In this document: in pieces, positions 7,524 through 17,402 of the stretch | Numbering within the stretch: the stretch's first letter is position 1 | Layout: each line of letters opens with the position of its first letter | NCBI GenBank assembly: GCA_963803775.1 | Contig: CAWDNS010000004.1 | Location: 248,001-312,000, forward strand | Origin: JABCZH01 sp963803775 | Lineage (GTDB): Bacteria > Acidobacteriota > Terriglobia > Terriglobales > Acidobacteriaceae | Direction of reading: 5' to 3' | DNA length: 64,000 bases | Translations under genes and position numbers: made by a program | The notes under the pieces: model-generated | Database searches by the model: none | What the model saw: the letters and a program-made list of their open reading frames with translations, nothing else | Told to the model about the DNA's origin: nothing

Positions 7524-9458
7524 ATGAAACCCAACTGGTGCTTTCGACTCATCCTTCCGCACTTGATATTGGTGGCGGTCGTGATGCCACAAGACCGACA
7601 GATGAGCCCTTCAACATCCGCGGATACAGTCAAATTCCTGAATCAGACCCTCAGTTGGTACCGCCATTTGGACCGGGAACGCGGGATGGCAGACACTTCG
7701 GACGATTTGTTGTTTGTAAACGACAGTCGCGAAATCGCCAATCAGGTTGTACGTCTTGCATTTGACTTCGCACGCGCCGACGAACAATTACTGGATAAGC
7801 GAACGGGCGAGGTTCAAGCTCCGCCGCAGGGACCCAACGGTTCGCGGTATCAGGCGCTGAATCAGATCTTGGCGAAATTGGATGAGAAGGCGCAGCAAGT
7901 TCAGCAAGAGGTCGACACATTGCGCCAGAGCCTGCAAACAGCATCACCACGTCAGCGTCCGCAGATCGAAACGACGATTGCGGAGAACCAAAGCGAGCTC
8001 GATATGATCGGTGCGCGCCGGGACGTGATTCGTAGCATGACCGAATTCCTCGGAGGCACAGAAGATCTGGGCTCTGACGACCTGGCTTCTCAAATCGAAG
8101 CTTTGGCATCCTCGGTTCCAGCGGCCTTAACGAAGCCCACCAATGCATCAACAGGCGGTTCGTCCAGCGCAGCCGCCCCACTAGTGGCTGCGGGCACAGC
8201 CACTCGGCCAGAGCCCTCGGGGATATGGGGGCTGATCGCGGATGCGTTCGCTATGTCCAGAAAACTCCGCACTCTCGATGAAGGTTTGCAACTCACCGGC
8301 GAGTTGGCGAAGAGCTGTAAGCAACTGGAATCGCCTCTGGTCAATAACCTGAAGGCGTTGACGAAGCAGAGCGATGCGCTGGCCGACCAATCCGAATCCG
8401 ATCAGCAATCGGTTGCGCAACAAAAGAGCACGATTGACTCGTTAACCGCACAGTTCAAGTTGTTGTCGTCGTCGTTTGTCCCTCTTAGCAAACAAGCCGT
8501 TCTGCTCGACCTCTATCAGAAGAACTTGACTAACTGGCGGAATGCAGTCAAAGAGCGTTATTCCTCGGATTTGAAAAATCTGGCCTTCAGATTCGGAAGC
8601 CTTGTTCTGATTCTTGCGATTGTCTGGGGAGCGGCGGAACTATGGCGGAGAACCATTCTGCGGTATGTTCACGAAACCCGACGTAGATACCAATTTCTTC
8701 TGCTGCGCAGGATCGCAATCTGGGTACTGACCGTCCTGATTGTGGCCTTTTCATTTGCCAGCCAACTGGGCTCAGTGGCCACCTTCGCCGGATTGTTGAC
8801 TGCGGGCGTAGCAGTGGCTCTTCAGAGTGTTCTTCTTTCCGTCGCTGGCTATTTCTTTTTGATTGGGAGATTCGGAGTCAAGGTCGGAGATAGGGTCCAG
8901 ATATCAGGCGTCGCGGGAGAAGTTGTAGAAATCGGTCTGGTACGGCTGCACGTGATGGAGTTGGGAGGGTCTGGTACCGATCTACAGCCGACTGGCCGGA
9001 TCGTAGCCTTCTCCAATTCATTTGTTTTCCAGCCGAATGCGGGGGTCTTTAAGCAAATTCCCGGGACGAATTTCGTCTGGCACGAAATTACCATCACCCT
9101 GGATCGCGACAGTGATTATCAGTTAGTCGAAAAACGAGTGTCCGCAGCCGTAGACAACGCATTTCGTGACTATCGCAGTGACTTCGAGCGCCAACGCATG
9201 CAGATTGAAAACAACCTGGCATCGGTCTCGGTGGGTGGCTTGAAGCCTAGAACACGCTTTCGATTGACCCCATCGGGACTCGACGTGAACGTTCGCTTTC
9301 CGGTTGAGTTAGGTAAGGGTCTCGAAATTGACGAGCGAATAACGCGCGAGCTGCTGAGTGCAATTGAGCAAGAGCCGCATCTCAAAGTGGTGGGCTCGGA
9401 TATTCCCACGGTGCGACTGGCGGACGAAGTACACCAGCCAACTTCGAAAGCGAGCTAG
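7524..9458 (+). CDS. MscS-family mechanosensitive channel with long coiled-coil N-terminus
   Basis: The protein has 644 residues from the ATG at 7524, chosen because a signal-like segment starts there (LILPHLILVAVVM). A periplasmic, coiled-coil-rich region follows (for example 'LDEKAQQVQQEVDTLRQSL'). Near the middle come membrane helices ('SLVLILAIVWGAAELW', 'IAIWVLTVLIVAFSFASQLG'), then the MscS pore segment 'GLLTAGVAVALQSVLLSVAG'. The beta domain follows, 'GVKVGDRVQISGVAGEVVEIG'. The cytoplasmic alpha/beta domain completes the protein. Such channels release solutes on hypo-osmotic shock, which fits the neighbouring trehalose genes. The start is uncertain because the Shine-Dalgarno is weak. 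The stop is 36 bases from the convergent sigma gene. Confidence 0.85.
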   Translation: MKPNWCFRLILPHLILVAVVMPQDRQMSPSTSADTVKFLNQTLSWYRHLDRERGMADTSDDLLFVNDSREIANQVVRLAFDFARADEQLLDKRTGEVQAPPQGPNGSRYQALNQILAKLDEKAQQVQQEVDTLRQSLQTASPRQRPQIETTIAENQSELDMIGARRDVIRSMTEFLGGTEDLGSDDLASQIEALASSVPAALTKPTNASTGGSSSAAAPLVAAGTATRPEPSGIWGLIADAFAMSRKLRTLDEGLQLTGELAKSCKQLESPLVNNLKALTKQSDALADQSESDQQSVAQQKSTIDSLTAQFKLLSSSFVPLSKQAVLLDLYQKNLTNWRNAVKERYSSDLKNLAFRFGSLVLILAIVWGAAELWRRTILRYVHETRRRYQFLLLRRIAIWVLTVLIVAFSFASQLGSVATFAGLLTAGVAVALQSVLLSVAGYFFLIGRFGVKVGDRVQISGVAGEVVEIGLVRLHVMELGGSGTDLQPTGRIVAFSNSFVFQPNAGVFKQIPGTNFVWHEITITLDRDSDYQLVEKRVSAAVDNAFRDYRSDFERQRMQIENNLASVSVGGLKPRTRFRLTPSGLDVNVRFPVELGKGLEIDERITRELLSAIEQEPHLKVVGSDIPTVRLADEVHQPTSKAS

Positions 9459-9494
9459 TCACAGGCTAATCTGGGGTACGAGTTCCGGCAAGCG

Positions 9495-10250
9495 TTATCC
9501 ATTCGCTTCTGCCAGTCCCGATCCCCCCGTCATTGCGCTATGCAGCGCTGCCGGGGGTGTAAACCCAAGCAAAGACTCCCATTGTTCGACGAACGGCCAG
9601 CCGGTTTCATTGCCACCTTTGCGATTGGTTTGTCTTTCACGTACGGTTTCGTTCCGGTCTTCTCGGAGATCCGCCAGCAATTCACGGATTCGCAGTTTGG
9701 CTTTGTGCAGCTGCGATTTCGAATTTCCCGTCGAGCAACCCAGGAAAGCAGCAATCTCTTTATGCTCGTAACCCTCTACTTCGTGCAAGAGGAAAATCGT
9801 GCGGTATCCTTCGGGAAGCTCGCGGATCACCTGAATCAAAGCGATCCGGTCAATAGACCCGGCAAGATAACGGTCCCTGGTTCCGCATTCGCGTCGCATC
9901 GGCTTGGCATCGGTGTTCTTGGTGTATGTCTCCTCCAGCGAAAGCTCAGGAAGTGACTTCTTGCGAAAGCGCATGAGCACCGTATTGACTGCTATGCGAT
10001 GCAGCCAGGTGGAAAGCGCGGAGTCGCCGCGAAAAGTGGACAGCTTGCGGAAAACTTGCAAGAAGGCTTCCTGGGTGACGTCTTCCGCCTCCGCTGCATT
10101 GTTGGTCATGCGCAGGCAAAGCGAATAGACACGTGGTTTGTGAGTGTGAAACAAAGTGGCAAATGCATCCGCGTCGCCGCGCTGCGCTCGTGCGACAAGT
10201 TCAGAATCCGATGGGGTTTTAGTAGCAGCAATAGAAGAATCGCTATTCAC
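9495..10250 (-). CDS. ECF-type RNA polymerase sigma factor
   Basis: The 251-residue sigma-70 family protein starts at GTG 10250, where AAAGGAG lies six bases upstream. Region 2 spans 'AFATLFHTHKPRVYSLCLR' to 'STWLHRIAVNTVLMRFRK', containing the -10 recognition helices. Region 4 is 'LPEGYRTIFLLHEVEGYEHK' followed by the HTH 'EIAAFLGCSTGNSKSQLHKA'. A tail of about 55 residues follows region 4, longer than in minimal ECF factors. No anti-sigma gene is adjacent, so its control is unknown. It is convergent with the MscS-type gene. Confidence 0.88.
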   Translation of the reverse strand: MNSDSSIAATKTPSDSELVARAQRGDADAFATLFHTHKPRVYSLCLRMTNNAAEAEDVTQEAFLQVFRKLSTFRGDSALSTWLHRIAVNTVLMRFRKKSLPELSLEETYTKNTDAKPMRRECGTRDRYLAGSIDRIALIQVIRELPEGYRTIFLLHEVEGYEHKEIAAFLGCSTGNSKSQLHKAKLRIRELLADLREDRNETVRERQTNRKGGNETGWPFVEQWESLLGFTPPAALHSAMTGGSGLAEANG

Positions 10251-11013
10251 GTTTGTCTCCTTTGAAATCCGGAACGTATTCTGCCCGACGCCGCTAAACA
10301 ACGATCGATTGCGTCGCGCTCGCATGCGAATGTAAAGGTAGAGAATGGGGCGAAAATGTTCTATCCGGTGCTGGCTGTACTGGTTTGCGTATGTTGCTGT
10401 ACGAAATCACATTGCACGACAGTCCAGCAGCGATGGAATGGAGGCACGCTTACAGTAAATCCTCGGTGAGAGTACGGAATCGTTGGGATTGGCGCTTGTC
10501 AATTATTTACTTATGCTGCAAAACGATTAGTGAGATTTCTCCTCAATACAAGCCCACCTCTTGAGCAGGAGCCGGCTGGATCGGTTCCTGCTTCTCGCCT
10601 CACCTTCAAACGTAGAACAGCCATGCAAGTGCCCAAGGCGCTTGTATATATGGGGAGTGCAACGTGTGCGAGCATTAGATTAGGTAAATTCCGGAGAATT
10701 TCGCGGTTCTTTTCCTTAAGGGAACTTCTTCAAATGGAATACAGAATCAGACCGATAGCTTCAACGGTGCTCTTAAGATATCGATAGAGAGCCCCAAACG
10801 CGAAGGGGATCGGACGGCAGGCGTCGGTTGATACCTCCCTTTAACTAAATCCGGTGCCTGCCTCCGAACCCCGAATTTCCGCTTTACGTACTACCATAGT
10901 TACCGTACCAACGCCTACAGCGTTTACTGTATTTTGCAGCATTGGGCAAACCTCTAGGATTATCGTTCTTGTAGTCGTCATCCCTCATCAGTAGCTCAAA
11001 AGCAATGGTTTAG
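10251..11013. other. Long intergenic region upstream of the HAMP-array locus
   Basis: About 760 bases contain no coding frame I can support. The frame at 10530-10787 has no recognisable composition or ribosome binding site. The region contains the palindrome at 10916 and runs of A/T-rich sequence, consistent with promoter DNA for the sigma gene on one side and the kinase locus on the other. Confidence 0.4.
10916..10931. promoter_or_regulatory. Palindrome TACAG-N6-CTGTA upstream of the giant kinase gene
   Basis: The site reads TACAG-CGTTTA-CTGTA and lies 83 bases before the ATG of the HAMP-array gene. It matches the arms of the sites at 753 and 25798 exactly, with different spacers. Its position suits an operator or activator site. 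The binding protein is not known. Confidence 0.4.
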
Positions 11014-14000
11014 ATGGATGTACGTCTCTCAAGCCGAATGAGAAAAGCTATGAAACGAAGCCCCCTCCGCGCCACACCAGGTAGCCCAGAGAACGGTAAC
11101 GATCAAGCGGGTCATGCTGTCTCCGGCAATGTCGCAACCATGTCCGAACTGCCCCCTGCCTCTGCTGAGCTCAACGTGATCTTGCAGAGTCTGCAGACCA
11201 TGCGCAACGGAGATTTTTCCGTGCGCCTGCCCGGTACTTGGACCGGGCTGTCGGGAAAAATCGCGGACACTTTCAACGAGATTGTCGCCGCCAACCAGCA
11301 GATGGCGGATGAACTGAAGCGCGTTGGGCAAGTGGTCGGTAAAGAAGGTAAAACACGGGAACGTACTCGGTTTCATGAATCCCGCGGTGAGTGGGGCGAG
11401 ATGGAGGTGTCAGTAAATACGCTGGTTGAGGACCTGTTGCGGCCCACCACGGCTGTCACGCGCGCCATTGCCGCCGTCGCCCAGGGCAATCTGACGCAGA
11501 CCGTTAGGCTGGATGTCGACGGGCGACCGCTCGAGGGAGAATTTCTGCGTTCGGCGAACATCGTCAACACCATGATTCAACAGCTGAGCGTGTTTACCGC
11601 TGAAGTAACGCGCGTCGCCCGCGAAGTGGGCACTGACGGCAAGCTTGGCGGTCAGGCTAAAGTGCCCGGCGTCGCCGGTACTTGGAAGGATCTCACTGAT
11701 TCCGTCAACTTGATGGCGAGCAACTTGACCGGCCAAGTTCGCAACATCGCCGAAGTGGCAACTGCCGTGGCCAGTGGCGATCTTTCGCGCAAAATCACAG
11801 TGGACGTGCGCGGCGAAATTCTTCAGTTGAAAGAAGCCATCAACACCATGGTGGATCAGCTGCGGTCGTTCGCGTCGGAAGTTACTCGCGTAGCCCGCGA
11901 AGTCGGCACCGATGGCAAGCTCGGTGGACAGGCGGTCGTACCCGGTGTGGCCGGAACCTGGAAAGATCTGACTGACTCGGTCAATGCCATGGCCGGCAAC
12001 CTCACCGCGCAAGTTCGAAACATCGCCGAAGTTACCACTGCCGTGGCCCGCGGCGACTTGTCACGCAAGATCACGGTTGACGTGAAGGGCGAAATTCTCG
12101 AACTCAAAGACACCATTAACACCATGGTGGACCAACTCAACGCATTCGCGGGCGAAGTGACCCGTGTGGCGCGCGAAGTTGGAACCGAAGGAAAACTGGG
12201 AGGCCAGGCTCAGGTGTTCGGCGTCGGCGGCACCTGGAAAGATCTCACCGACAACGTGAACTTCATGGCCAGCAACCTGACCGGCCAGGTGCGCAACATC
12301 GCGGAAGTGGCGACCGCCATTGCGACGGGCGATCTGTCGAAGAAAATCACGGTCGACGTACGCGGCGAGATTCTCCAGCTGAAAGAAACGCTGAACACCA
12401 TGGTGGATCAGCTCAACCGCTTCGCCGGCGAAGTAACCCGCGTTGCACGCGAAGTCGGAACCGAAGGCCGGCTGGGCGGACAAGCCAACGTGCCGGGAGT
12501 GGCAGGCACCTGGAAAGATCTCACCGACTCGGTCAATTCCATGGCCGGAAACCTGACGGCGCAGGTGCGCAACATCGCAGAAGTCACCACGGCTGTGGCT
12601 CGCGGCGACTTGTCGCGCAAGATCACGGTCGATGTGAAAGGCGAAATCCTCGAACTCAAGAACACCATCAACACCATGGTGGACCAGTTGAATGCGTTCG
12701 CCGGAGAAGTGACTCGTGTTGCCCGCGAAGTCGGCACGGAAGGCAAGTTGGGCGGCCAGGCGCAGGTTCCAGGTGTGGCCGGCACATGGAAAGATCTAAC
12801 TGATAACGTGAACTTCATGGCCGGCAATCTGACGGCACAGGTTCGCAACATCGCTGAAGTAGCTACGGCCGTTGCCCGCGGCGACTTGTCGCGCAAGATC
12901 ACTGTCGATGTGAGAGGCGAAATCCTCGAACTCAAAGACACGCTGAATACGATGGTCGACCAGTTGCGCTCATTCGCGTCGGAAGTGACCCGCGTGGCGC
13001 GCGAAGTCGGTACGGACGGCAAACTCGGCGGTCAGGCGCAGGTACCAGGTGTCGGCGGGACATGGAAAGATCTTACGGACTCGGTCAATTCGATGGCCAG
13101 CAACCTGACCAACCAGGTCCGCAACATTGCCGAAGTGTCTACCGCTATCGCGAACGGTGATTTGTCGAAGAAGATTACGGTGAACGTCAGCGGCGAAATT
13201 TTACTGCTGAAAGAAACCATCAACACCATGGTGGATCAGCTCAATGCGTTCGCTGGTGAAGTGACCCGCGTGGCTCGCGAAGTGGGAACCGAAGGGCGGT
13301 TGGGTGGACAAGCCAACGTCCCTGGCGTGGCCGGTACATGGAAGGATCTTACCGACTCGGTCAACTCGATGGCTGGAAACCTCACTGCCCAGGTCCGTAA
13401 TATCGCCGAGGTTACGACAGCCGTGGCCAGCGGCGACTTGTCGCGCAAGATTACGGTGGACGTGAAAGGCGAAATTCTCGAACTCAAGAACACCATCAAT
13501 ACCATGGTGGATCAACTCAACGCCTTCGCCGGCGAAGTAACGCGCGTCGCTCGCGAAGTCGGTACCGACGGCAAACTCGGCGGACAGGCGCAAGTACCTG
13601 GAGTCGCCGGAACCTGGAAGGATCTAACCGATAACGTCAACTTCATGGCCAGCAACCTGACTGGTCAGGTCAGGAACATTGCCGAGGTCGCGACCGCCAT
13701 CGCCAACGGCGATCTCTCCAAGAAAATCACCGTAGACGTGCGCGGCGAGATCTTGCAGCTGAAAGAAACGCTCAACACCATGGTCGAGCAGCTGCGATCG
13801 TTCGCCGCCGAAGTTACCCGCGTGGCCCGCGAGGTGGGCAGCGAAGGCCGATTGGGTGGTCAGGCCAACGTTCCCGGTGTCGCCGGAACCTGGAAAGATC
13901 TTACGGATTCCGTCAACGCGATGGCCGGAAACCTTACAGCTCAAGTCCGCAACATCGCCGAAGTAACGACCGCAGTGGCGCGCGGCGACTTGTCGCGCAA

Positions 14001-15126
14001 GATCACAGTCGATGTGAAAGGCGAGATTCTCGAGCTGAAGAACACCATTAACACCATGGTCGACCAGCTCAACGCATTCGCTGCCGAAGTAACCCGTGTC
14101 GCCCGCGAAGTGGGAACCGAAGGCAAACTGGGCGGTCAGGCGCAGGTGCCAGGCGTGGCCGGTACTTGGAAAGATCTCACCGACAACGTAAACGTGATGG
14201 CGGCCAACCTCACGGAGCAAGTGCGCGGCATCGTCAAAGTAGTGACTGCCGTCGCCAACGGAGTTCTCACCCAGAAGCTGACGGTCAATGCTAAAGGCGA
14301 AGTCGCAGCCCTGGCCGAGACCATCAACAATATGACCGACACGCTGGCTACCTTCGCCGATCAGGTAACCACCGTCGCTCGTGAAGTCGGCGTGGAAGGC
14401 CGTCTCGGTGGCCAGGCCAACGTACCCGGCGCAGCCGGAACGTGGAAAGATCTTACCGGCAACGTGAACCTGCTGGCCGACAACCTGACCAACCAGGTGC
14501 GCGCCATCGCCGAGGTCGCAACCGCCGTCACGAAGGGTGACTTGACCCGTTCCATTCAGGTGGAAGCGAGAGGCGAAGTCGCCGAACTAAAAGACAACAT
14601 CAACACCATGATCAACAACCTCCGTGGCACCACGGAGCGGAACACCGAGCAGGACTGGCTCAAAACCAATCTTGCGCGCTTCACCGGCATGTTGCAGGGC
14701 CAGCGTGACCTGGCGACGGTGGGACGGCTGTTGCTCTCAGAACTCACGCCGTTGATCAACGCCCAGCAAGGCGTGATCTATCAGATGGAGGACGAAGAAT
14801 CGAAGCAGATGGTGCTGCTCTCAGCGTTCGCCGGGGACAGCGAAGACGGCCACCTCCGCCGCCTGAAACTGGGCGAGGGCCTCATTGGGCAATGCGCGGC
14901 AGAGAAGCGAAGAATGCTGATTACCGACCTGCCGCCCAACAGCATCACCGGTTCGTTCGGGTTTATTCGATGCCACGCCGCGAAATGTGATCGTCCTTCC
15001 GGTGCTATTCGAAGACCGCGTCAAAGCCGTCATCGAGTTGGCATCTTTGAGCGCATTCACCGCTTCCCATCTGGCGTTTCTGGAGCAGTTGACCGCCAGC
15101 ATCGGCATCGTGCTGAACAGCATTGA
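11014..15126 (+). CDS. HAMP-array hybrid histidine kinase, N-terminal part before a frameshift
   Basis: This frame encodes the sensing and transmission part of a giant kinase. After about 60 residues come two divergent HAMP-like segments ('MRNGDFSVRLPGTWTGLSGK', 'VAQGNLTQTVRLDVDG'), then 11 copies of a 92-residue unit with 'EVTRVAREVGT', 'WKDLTDSVN', 'QVRNIAEVATAVA' and 'GDLSRKITVDV'. From about residue 1210 it enters a GAF domain ('NLARFTGMLQGQRDLATVGR', 'LGEGLIGQCAAEKR'). The GAF breaks at about base 14956: the frame continues into junk to 15126, while the true continuation is one frame over. No transmembrane helix is seen, so it is probably cytoplasmic. The start is uncertain, with ATGs also at 11038 and 11050. 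Confidence 0.85.
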   Translation: MDVRLSSRMRKAMKRSPLRATPGSPENGNDQAGHAVSGNVATMSELPPASAELNVILQSLQTMRNGDFSVRLPGTWTGLSGKIADTFNEIVAANQQMADELKRVGQVVGKEGKTRERTRFHESRGEWGEMEVSVNTLVEDLLRPTTAVTRAIAAVAQGNLTQTVRLDVDGRPLEGEFLRSANIVNTMIQQLSVFTAEVTRVAREVGTDGKLGGQAKVPGVAGTWKDLTDSVNLMASNLTGQVRNIAEVATAVASGDLSRKITVDVRGEILQLKEAINTMVDQLRSFASEVTRVAREVGTDGKLGGQAVVPGVAGTWKDLTDSVNAMAGNLTAQVRNIAEVTTAVARGDLSRKITVDVKGEILELKDTINTMVDQLNAFAGEVTRVAREVGTEGKLGGQAQVFGVGGTWKDLTDNVNFMASNLTGQVRNIAEVATAIATGDLSKKITVDVRGEILQLKETLNTMVDQLNRFAGEVTRVAREVGTEGRLGGQANVPGVAGTWKDLTDSVNSMAGNLTAQVRNIAEVTTAVARGDLSRKITVDVKGEILELKNTINTMVDQLNAFAGEVTRVAREVGTEGKLGGQAQVPGVAGTWKDLTDNVNFMAGNLTAQVRNIAEVATAVARGDLSRKITVDVRGEILELKDTLNTMVDQLRSFASEVTRVAREVGTDGKLGGQAQVPGVGGTWKDLTDSVNSMASNLTNQVRNIAEVSTAIANGDLSKKITVNVSGEILLLKETINTMVDQLNAFAGEVTRVAREVGTEGRLGGQANVPGVAGTWKDLTDSVNSMAGNLTAQVRNIAEVTTAVASGDLSRKITVDVKGEILELKNTINTMVDQLNAFAGEVTRVAREVGTDGKLGGQAQVPGVAGTWKDLTDNVNFMASNLTGQVRNIAEVATAIANGDLSKKITVDVRGEILQLKETLNTMVEQLRSFAAEVTRVAREVGSEGRLGGQANVPGVAGTWKDLTDSVNAMAGNLTAQVRNIAEVTTAVARGDLSRKITVDVKGEILELKNTINTMVDQLNAFAAEVTRVAREVGTEGKLGGQAQVPGVAGTWKDLTDNVNVMAANLTEQVRGIVKVVTAVANGVLTQKLTVNAKGEVAALAETINNMTDTLATFADQVTTVAREVGVEGRLGGQANVPGAAGTWKDLTGNVNLLADNLTNQVRAIAEVATAVTKGDLTRSIQVEARGEVAELKDNINTMINNLRGTTERNTEQDWLKTNLARFTGMLQGQRDLATVGRLLLSELTPLINAQQGVIYQMEDEESKQMVLLSAFAGDSEDGHLRRLKLGEGLIGQCAAEKRRMLITDLPPNSITGSFGFIRCHAAKCDRPSGAIRRPRQSRHRVGIFERIHRFPSGVSGAVDRQHRHRAEQH
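11602..14630 (+). repeat. Eleven tandem 276-bp coding repeats (HAMP units)
   Basis: The phrase encoding EVTRVAREVG recurs at exact 276-base intervals, for example at about 11602, 11878 and 12154. There are 11 units in all; the last reads 'QVTTVAREVGVEG'. Units alternate between subtypes: 'DGKLGGQA' or 'EGRLGGQAN', and 'DLSRKITVDVKGEILEL' or 'DLSKKITVDVRGEILQL'. Poly-HAMP arrays form stacked four-helix bundles that relay signals. Similarity at DNA level invites unequal crossover and copy-number change. Confidence 0.9.
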
Positions 15127-17383
15127 AGCCACTATGCAAACCGAAGGTTTGCTGAAGCAGTCGCAGCAATTGGCCGCCGAACTTCAGGCACAGCAGAAAG
15201 AATTGCAGCAGACCAATGAACAGTTGGCGCAAAAGGCACAACAGTTGGCCGAACAGAACGTCGAAGTCGAACGCAAGAACCAGGAAATTGAGCAGGCTCG
15301 CCGGGCGCTGGAAGAAAAAGCCAAAGAGTTGGCTCTGACCTCGAAGTACAAGTCAGAGTTCCTGGCCAACATGTCCCATGAATTGCGAACGCCGCTTAAC
15401 AGCATTCTGGTTCTGGGCCAGCAGCTCGCGGACAACGCCGATAGCAACTTAACTCCCAAGCAAGTCGAGTTCGCCCGTACCATCCACGGCGCCGGCACAG
15501 ACTTGTTGAACCTGATCAGTGACATTCTCGATCTGTCGAAAATCGAATCGGGAACCGTTTCGGTCGAGGCGGAGGAAGTATTTTTCGCCAGCATGCTGGA
15601 TGCCGTCGCACGACCATTCCGTCACGAGGCGGAGAACCGGCGACTCAGCTTTGAGGTGCAAACCGATCAGCGTCTGGGCCGTAGCTTGGTCACAGATTCC
15701 AAGCGTCTTCAGCAGGTGCTCAAGAATCTGCTGTCCAACGCGTTCAAATTCACCGAGAAAGGCGGGGTCCAGCTCACTGTCTCAACCGCAGCTGTCGGCT
15801 GGAGTGAAGATCATCCCGTCCTCAGCAAAGCGGCTTCGGTCATAGCTTTTGAAGTATCCGATACCGGCATCGGCATTCCATCAGAAAAGCAGCGCATCAT
15901 CTTTGAGGCGTTCCAACAGGCAGATGCAGGCACCAGCCGTAAGTACGGCGGTACCGGCCTGGGATTGGCGATCAGCCGTGAATTGGCCAACTTGCTCGGC
16001 GGAGAAATCCAGCTGTCGAGCGCTCCGAATAAAGGAAGTACATTCACGCTCTATTTGCCGCAGACATATGTCGGCCCATCCGGGGCGGGAGTGGATCGGG
16101 GAGATAAGAACTTTTCGGCGCCGAAGTCGTCTCTCCAGTTGTCCAGCGTGAACATCAAGGAGATCCCGGTCGAGCAGATTGACGACGATCGTAAGGATCT
16201 GCAACTGGATGACGCTGTGCTGCTGGTTGTAGAAGACGATCCTCACTATGCGCGGGTGCTGCGCGATCTCGCCCGCGACAAGGGTTTCAAGGTCCTGGTG
16301 GCGACCCGGGGTTCGGAGGCCCTCGCCCTGGCTCGCGAATTCCATCCCACGGCTGTATCTCTCGACGTCTTTTTGCCAGACATGTTGGGCTGGACGGTGC
16401 TGAATCATCTGAAGCAGGATCCCGGCACCCGGCACATTCCAGTGCAAATGTTGACCCTCGACGAAGACCGGCAACACGGGTTGGCTCGTGGAGCCTTTGC
16501 CTTCGTGACCAAACCGGCCAGCGCCGAAGGACTTCAGGCCGCGTTGGGCCGCATAAAGGATTACGCGACCGCTCGCCGCAAGCAACTCCTGGTGGTGGAA
16601 GATAACCCGGCGGAGCAGTTGAGTATCAGGGAACTGCTCGGCTATCAGGATATTGACGTTAGCGTAGCTGCAAGCGGGCGAGAGGCCTTGGACATCCTGG
16701 AAAAGCAGACTTTCGATTGCGTCGTGCTCGATTTGAGTCTCCCGGATATGTCAGGATTTGAAATCCTTGAACACTTCCGCGACACAGCTACTCTCTGCGA
16801 TTTGCCAGTGGTGGTGTTCACCGGAAAAGAACTGACACCGGAGGAGGACGCGCGCTTGCACACCCTGGCACGCAGCGTGGTGGTCAAGGGTGTCGAATCC
16901 CCAGAGCGGCTTCTCGACGAAACCGCGCTCTTCCTCCATCGCGTGGTTGCTGATCTGCCGCCCGAAAAGCAGAAAATGCTCGACCGCTTGCACCGTTCCG
17001 ATGATGCGCTTCAGGGACGGAAGGTGCTGGTCGTGGACGACGACGTACGCAATATCTTTGCCCTCAGCAGCGTGCTGGAACGCCGCGGAATGACAGTGTT
17101 GACCGCCGGGACGGGCCGGGAAGCCATTCAAACCCTGGAATCGACTCCCGACTTGGCGATCGTTCTGATGGACATTATGATGCCAGAGATGGATGGCTAC
17201 GAAACCATGCAGGTGATCCGTCAGAACGCCGCGTTCCGGCGTTTGCCGATCATCGCGCTTACGGCAAAAGCGATGAAAGGAGACCGTGAGAAGTGCCTGG
17301 AGGCGGGCGCCTCCGAATATCTGGCCAAGCCTGTGAACACCGAGCAGTTGCTCTCGGCACTTCGCATGTGGCTTCATAGATAA
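14987..17383 (+). CDS. HAMP-array hybrid histidine kinase, C-terminal part: GAF end, HisKA, HATPase, three receivers
   Basis: This frame continues the gene that starts at 11014. It opens inside the GAF domain ('IVLPVLFEDRVKAVIELAS'), so the GTG at 14987 is probably not a natural start. A coiled coil (about 55-115) leads to HisKA with 'FLANMSHELRTPLN' (H131). The ATP-binding domain has 'NLLSNAFKFTEKGG', 'VSDTGIGIP' and 'GGTGLGLAISREL'. Three receivers follow, with Asp in 'AVSLDVFLPDM', 'CVVLDLSLPDM' and 'IVLMDIMMPEM'. Together this is a multistep phosphorelay kinase. The single-frame shift relative to the upstream part is near 14956. The next gene starts 20 bases downstream. Confidence 0.88.
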   Translation: MIVLPVLFEDRVKAVIELASLSAFTASHLAFLEQLTASIGIVLNSIEATMQTEGLLKQSQQLAAELQAQQKELQQTNEQLAQKAQQLAEQNVEVERKNQEIEQARRALEEKAKELALTSKYKSEFLANMSHELRTPLNSILVLGQQLADNADSNLTPKQVEFARTIHGAGTDLLNLISDILDLSKIESGTVSVEAEEVFFASMLDAVARPFRHEAENRRLSFEVQTDQRLGRSLVTDSKRLQQVLKNLLSNAFKFTEKGGVQLTVSTAAVGWSEDHPVLSKAASVIAFEVSDTGIGIPSEKQRIIFEAFQQADAGTSRKYGGTGLGLAISRELANLLGGEIQLSSAPNKGSTFTLYLPQTYVGPSGAGVDRGDKNFSAPKSSLQLSSVNIKEIPVEQIDDDRKDLQLDDAVLLVVEDDPHYARVLRDLARDKGFKVLVATRGSEALALAREFHPTAVSLDVFLPDMLGWTVLNHLKQDPGTRHIPVQMLTLDEDRQHGLARGAFAFVTKPASAEGLQAALGRIKDYATARRKQLLVVEDNPAEQLSIRELLGYQDIDVSVAASGREALDILEKQTFDCVVLDLSLPDMSGFEILEHFRDTATLCDLPVVVFTGKELTPEEDARLHTLARSVVVKGVESPERLLDETALFLHRVVADLPPEKQKMLDRLHRSDDALQGRKVLVVDDDVRNIFALSSVLERRGMTVLTAGTGREAIQTLESTPDLAIVLMDIMMPEMDGYETMQVIRQNAAFRRLPIIALTAKAMKGDREKCLEAGASEYLAKPVNTEQLLSALRMWLHR

Positions 17384-17402
17384 GGGTGGACGCGGGAAAA
17401 CC

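Noticed and set aside
10530..10787. ORF upstream of the kinase locus
   Set aside because: No recognisable composition or start signal; it lies in A/T-rich probable promoter DNA.
11410..14220. Long minus-strand ORFs opposite the HAMP array (for example 11410-12012, 13624-14220)
   Set aside because: They are antisense shadows of the repeated coding unit; their translations are low-complexity and recur with the same 276-base period.
11602..14630. Regular repeats considered as a CRISPR or satellite array
   Set aside because: The period is 276 bases, the units are continuous coding sequence without spacers, and they encode HAMP domains.
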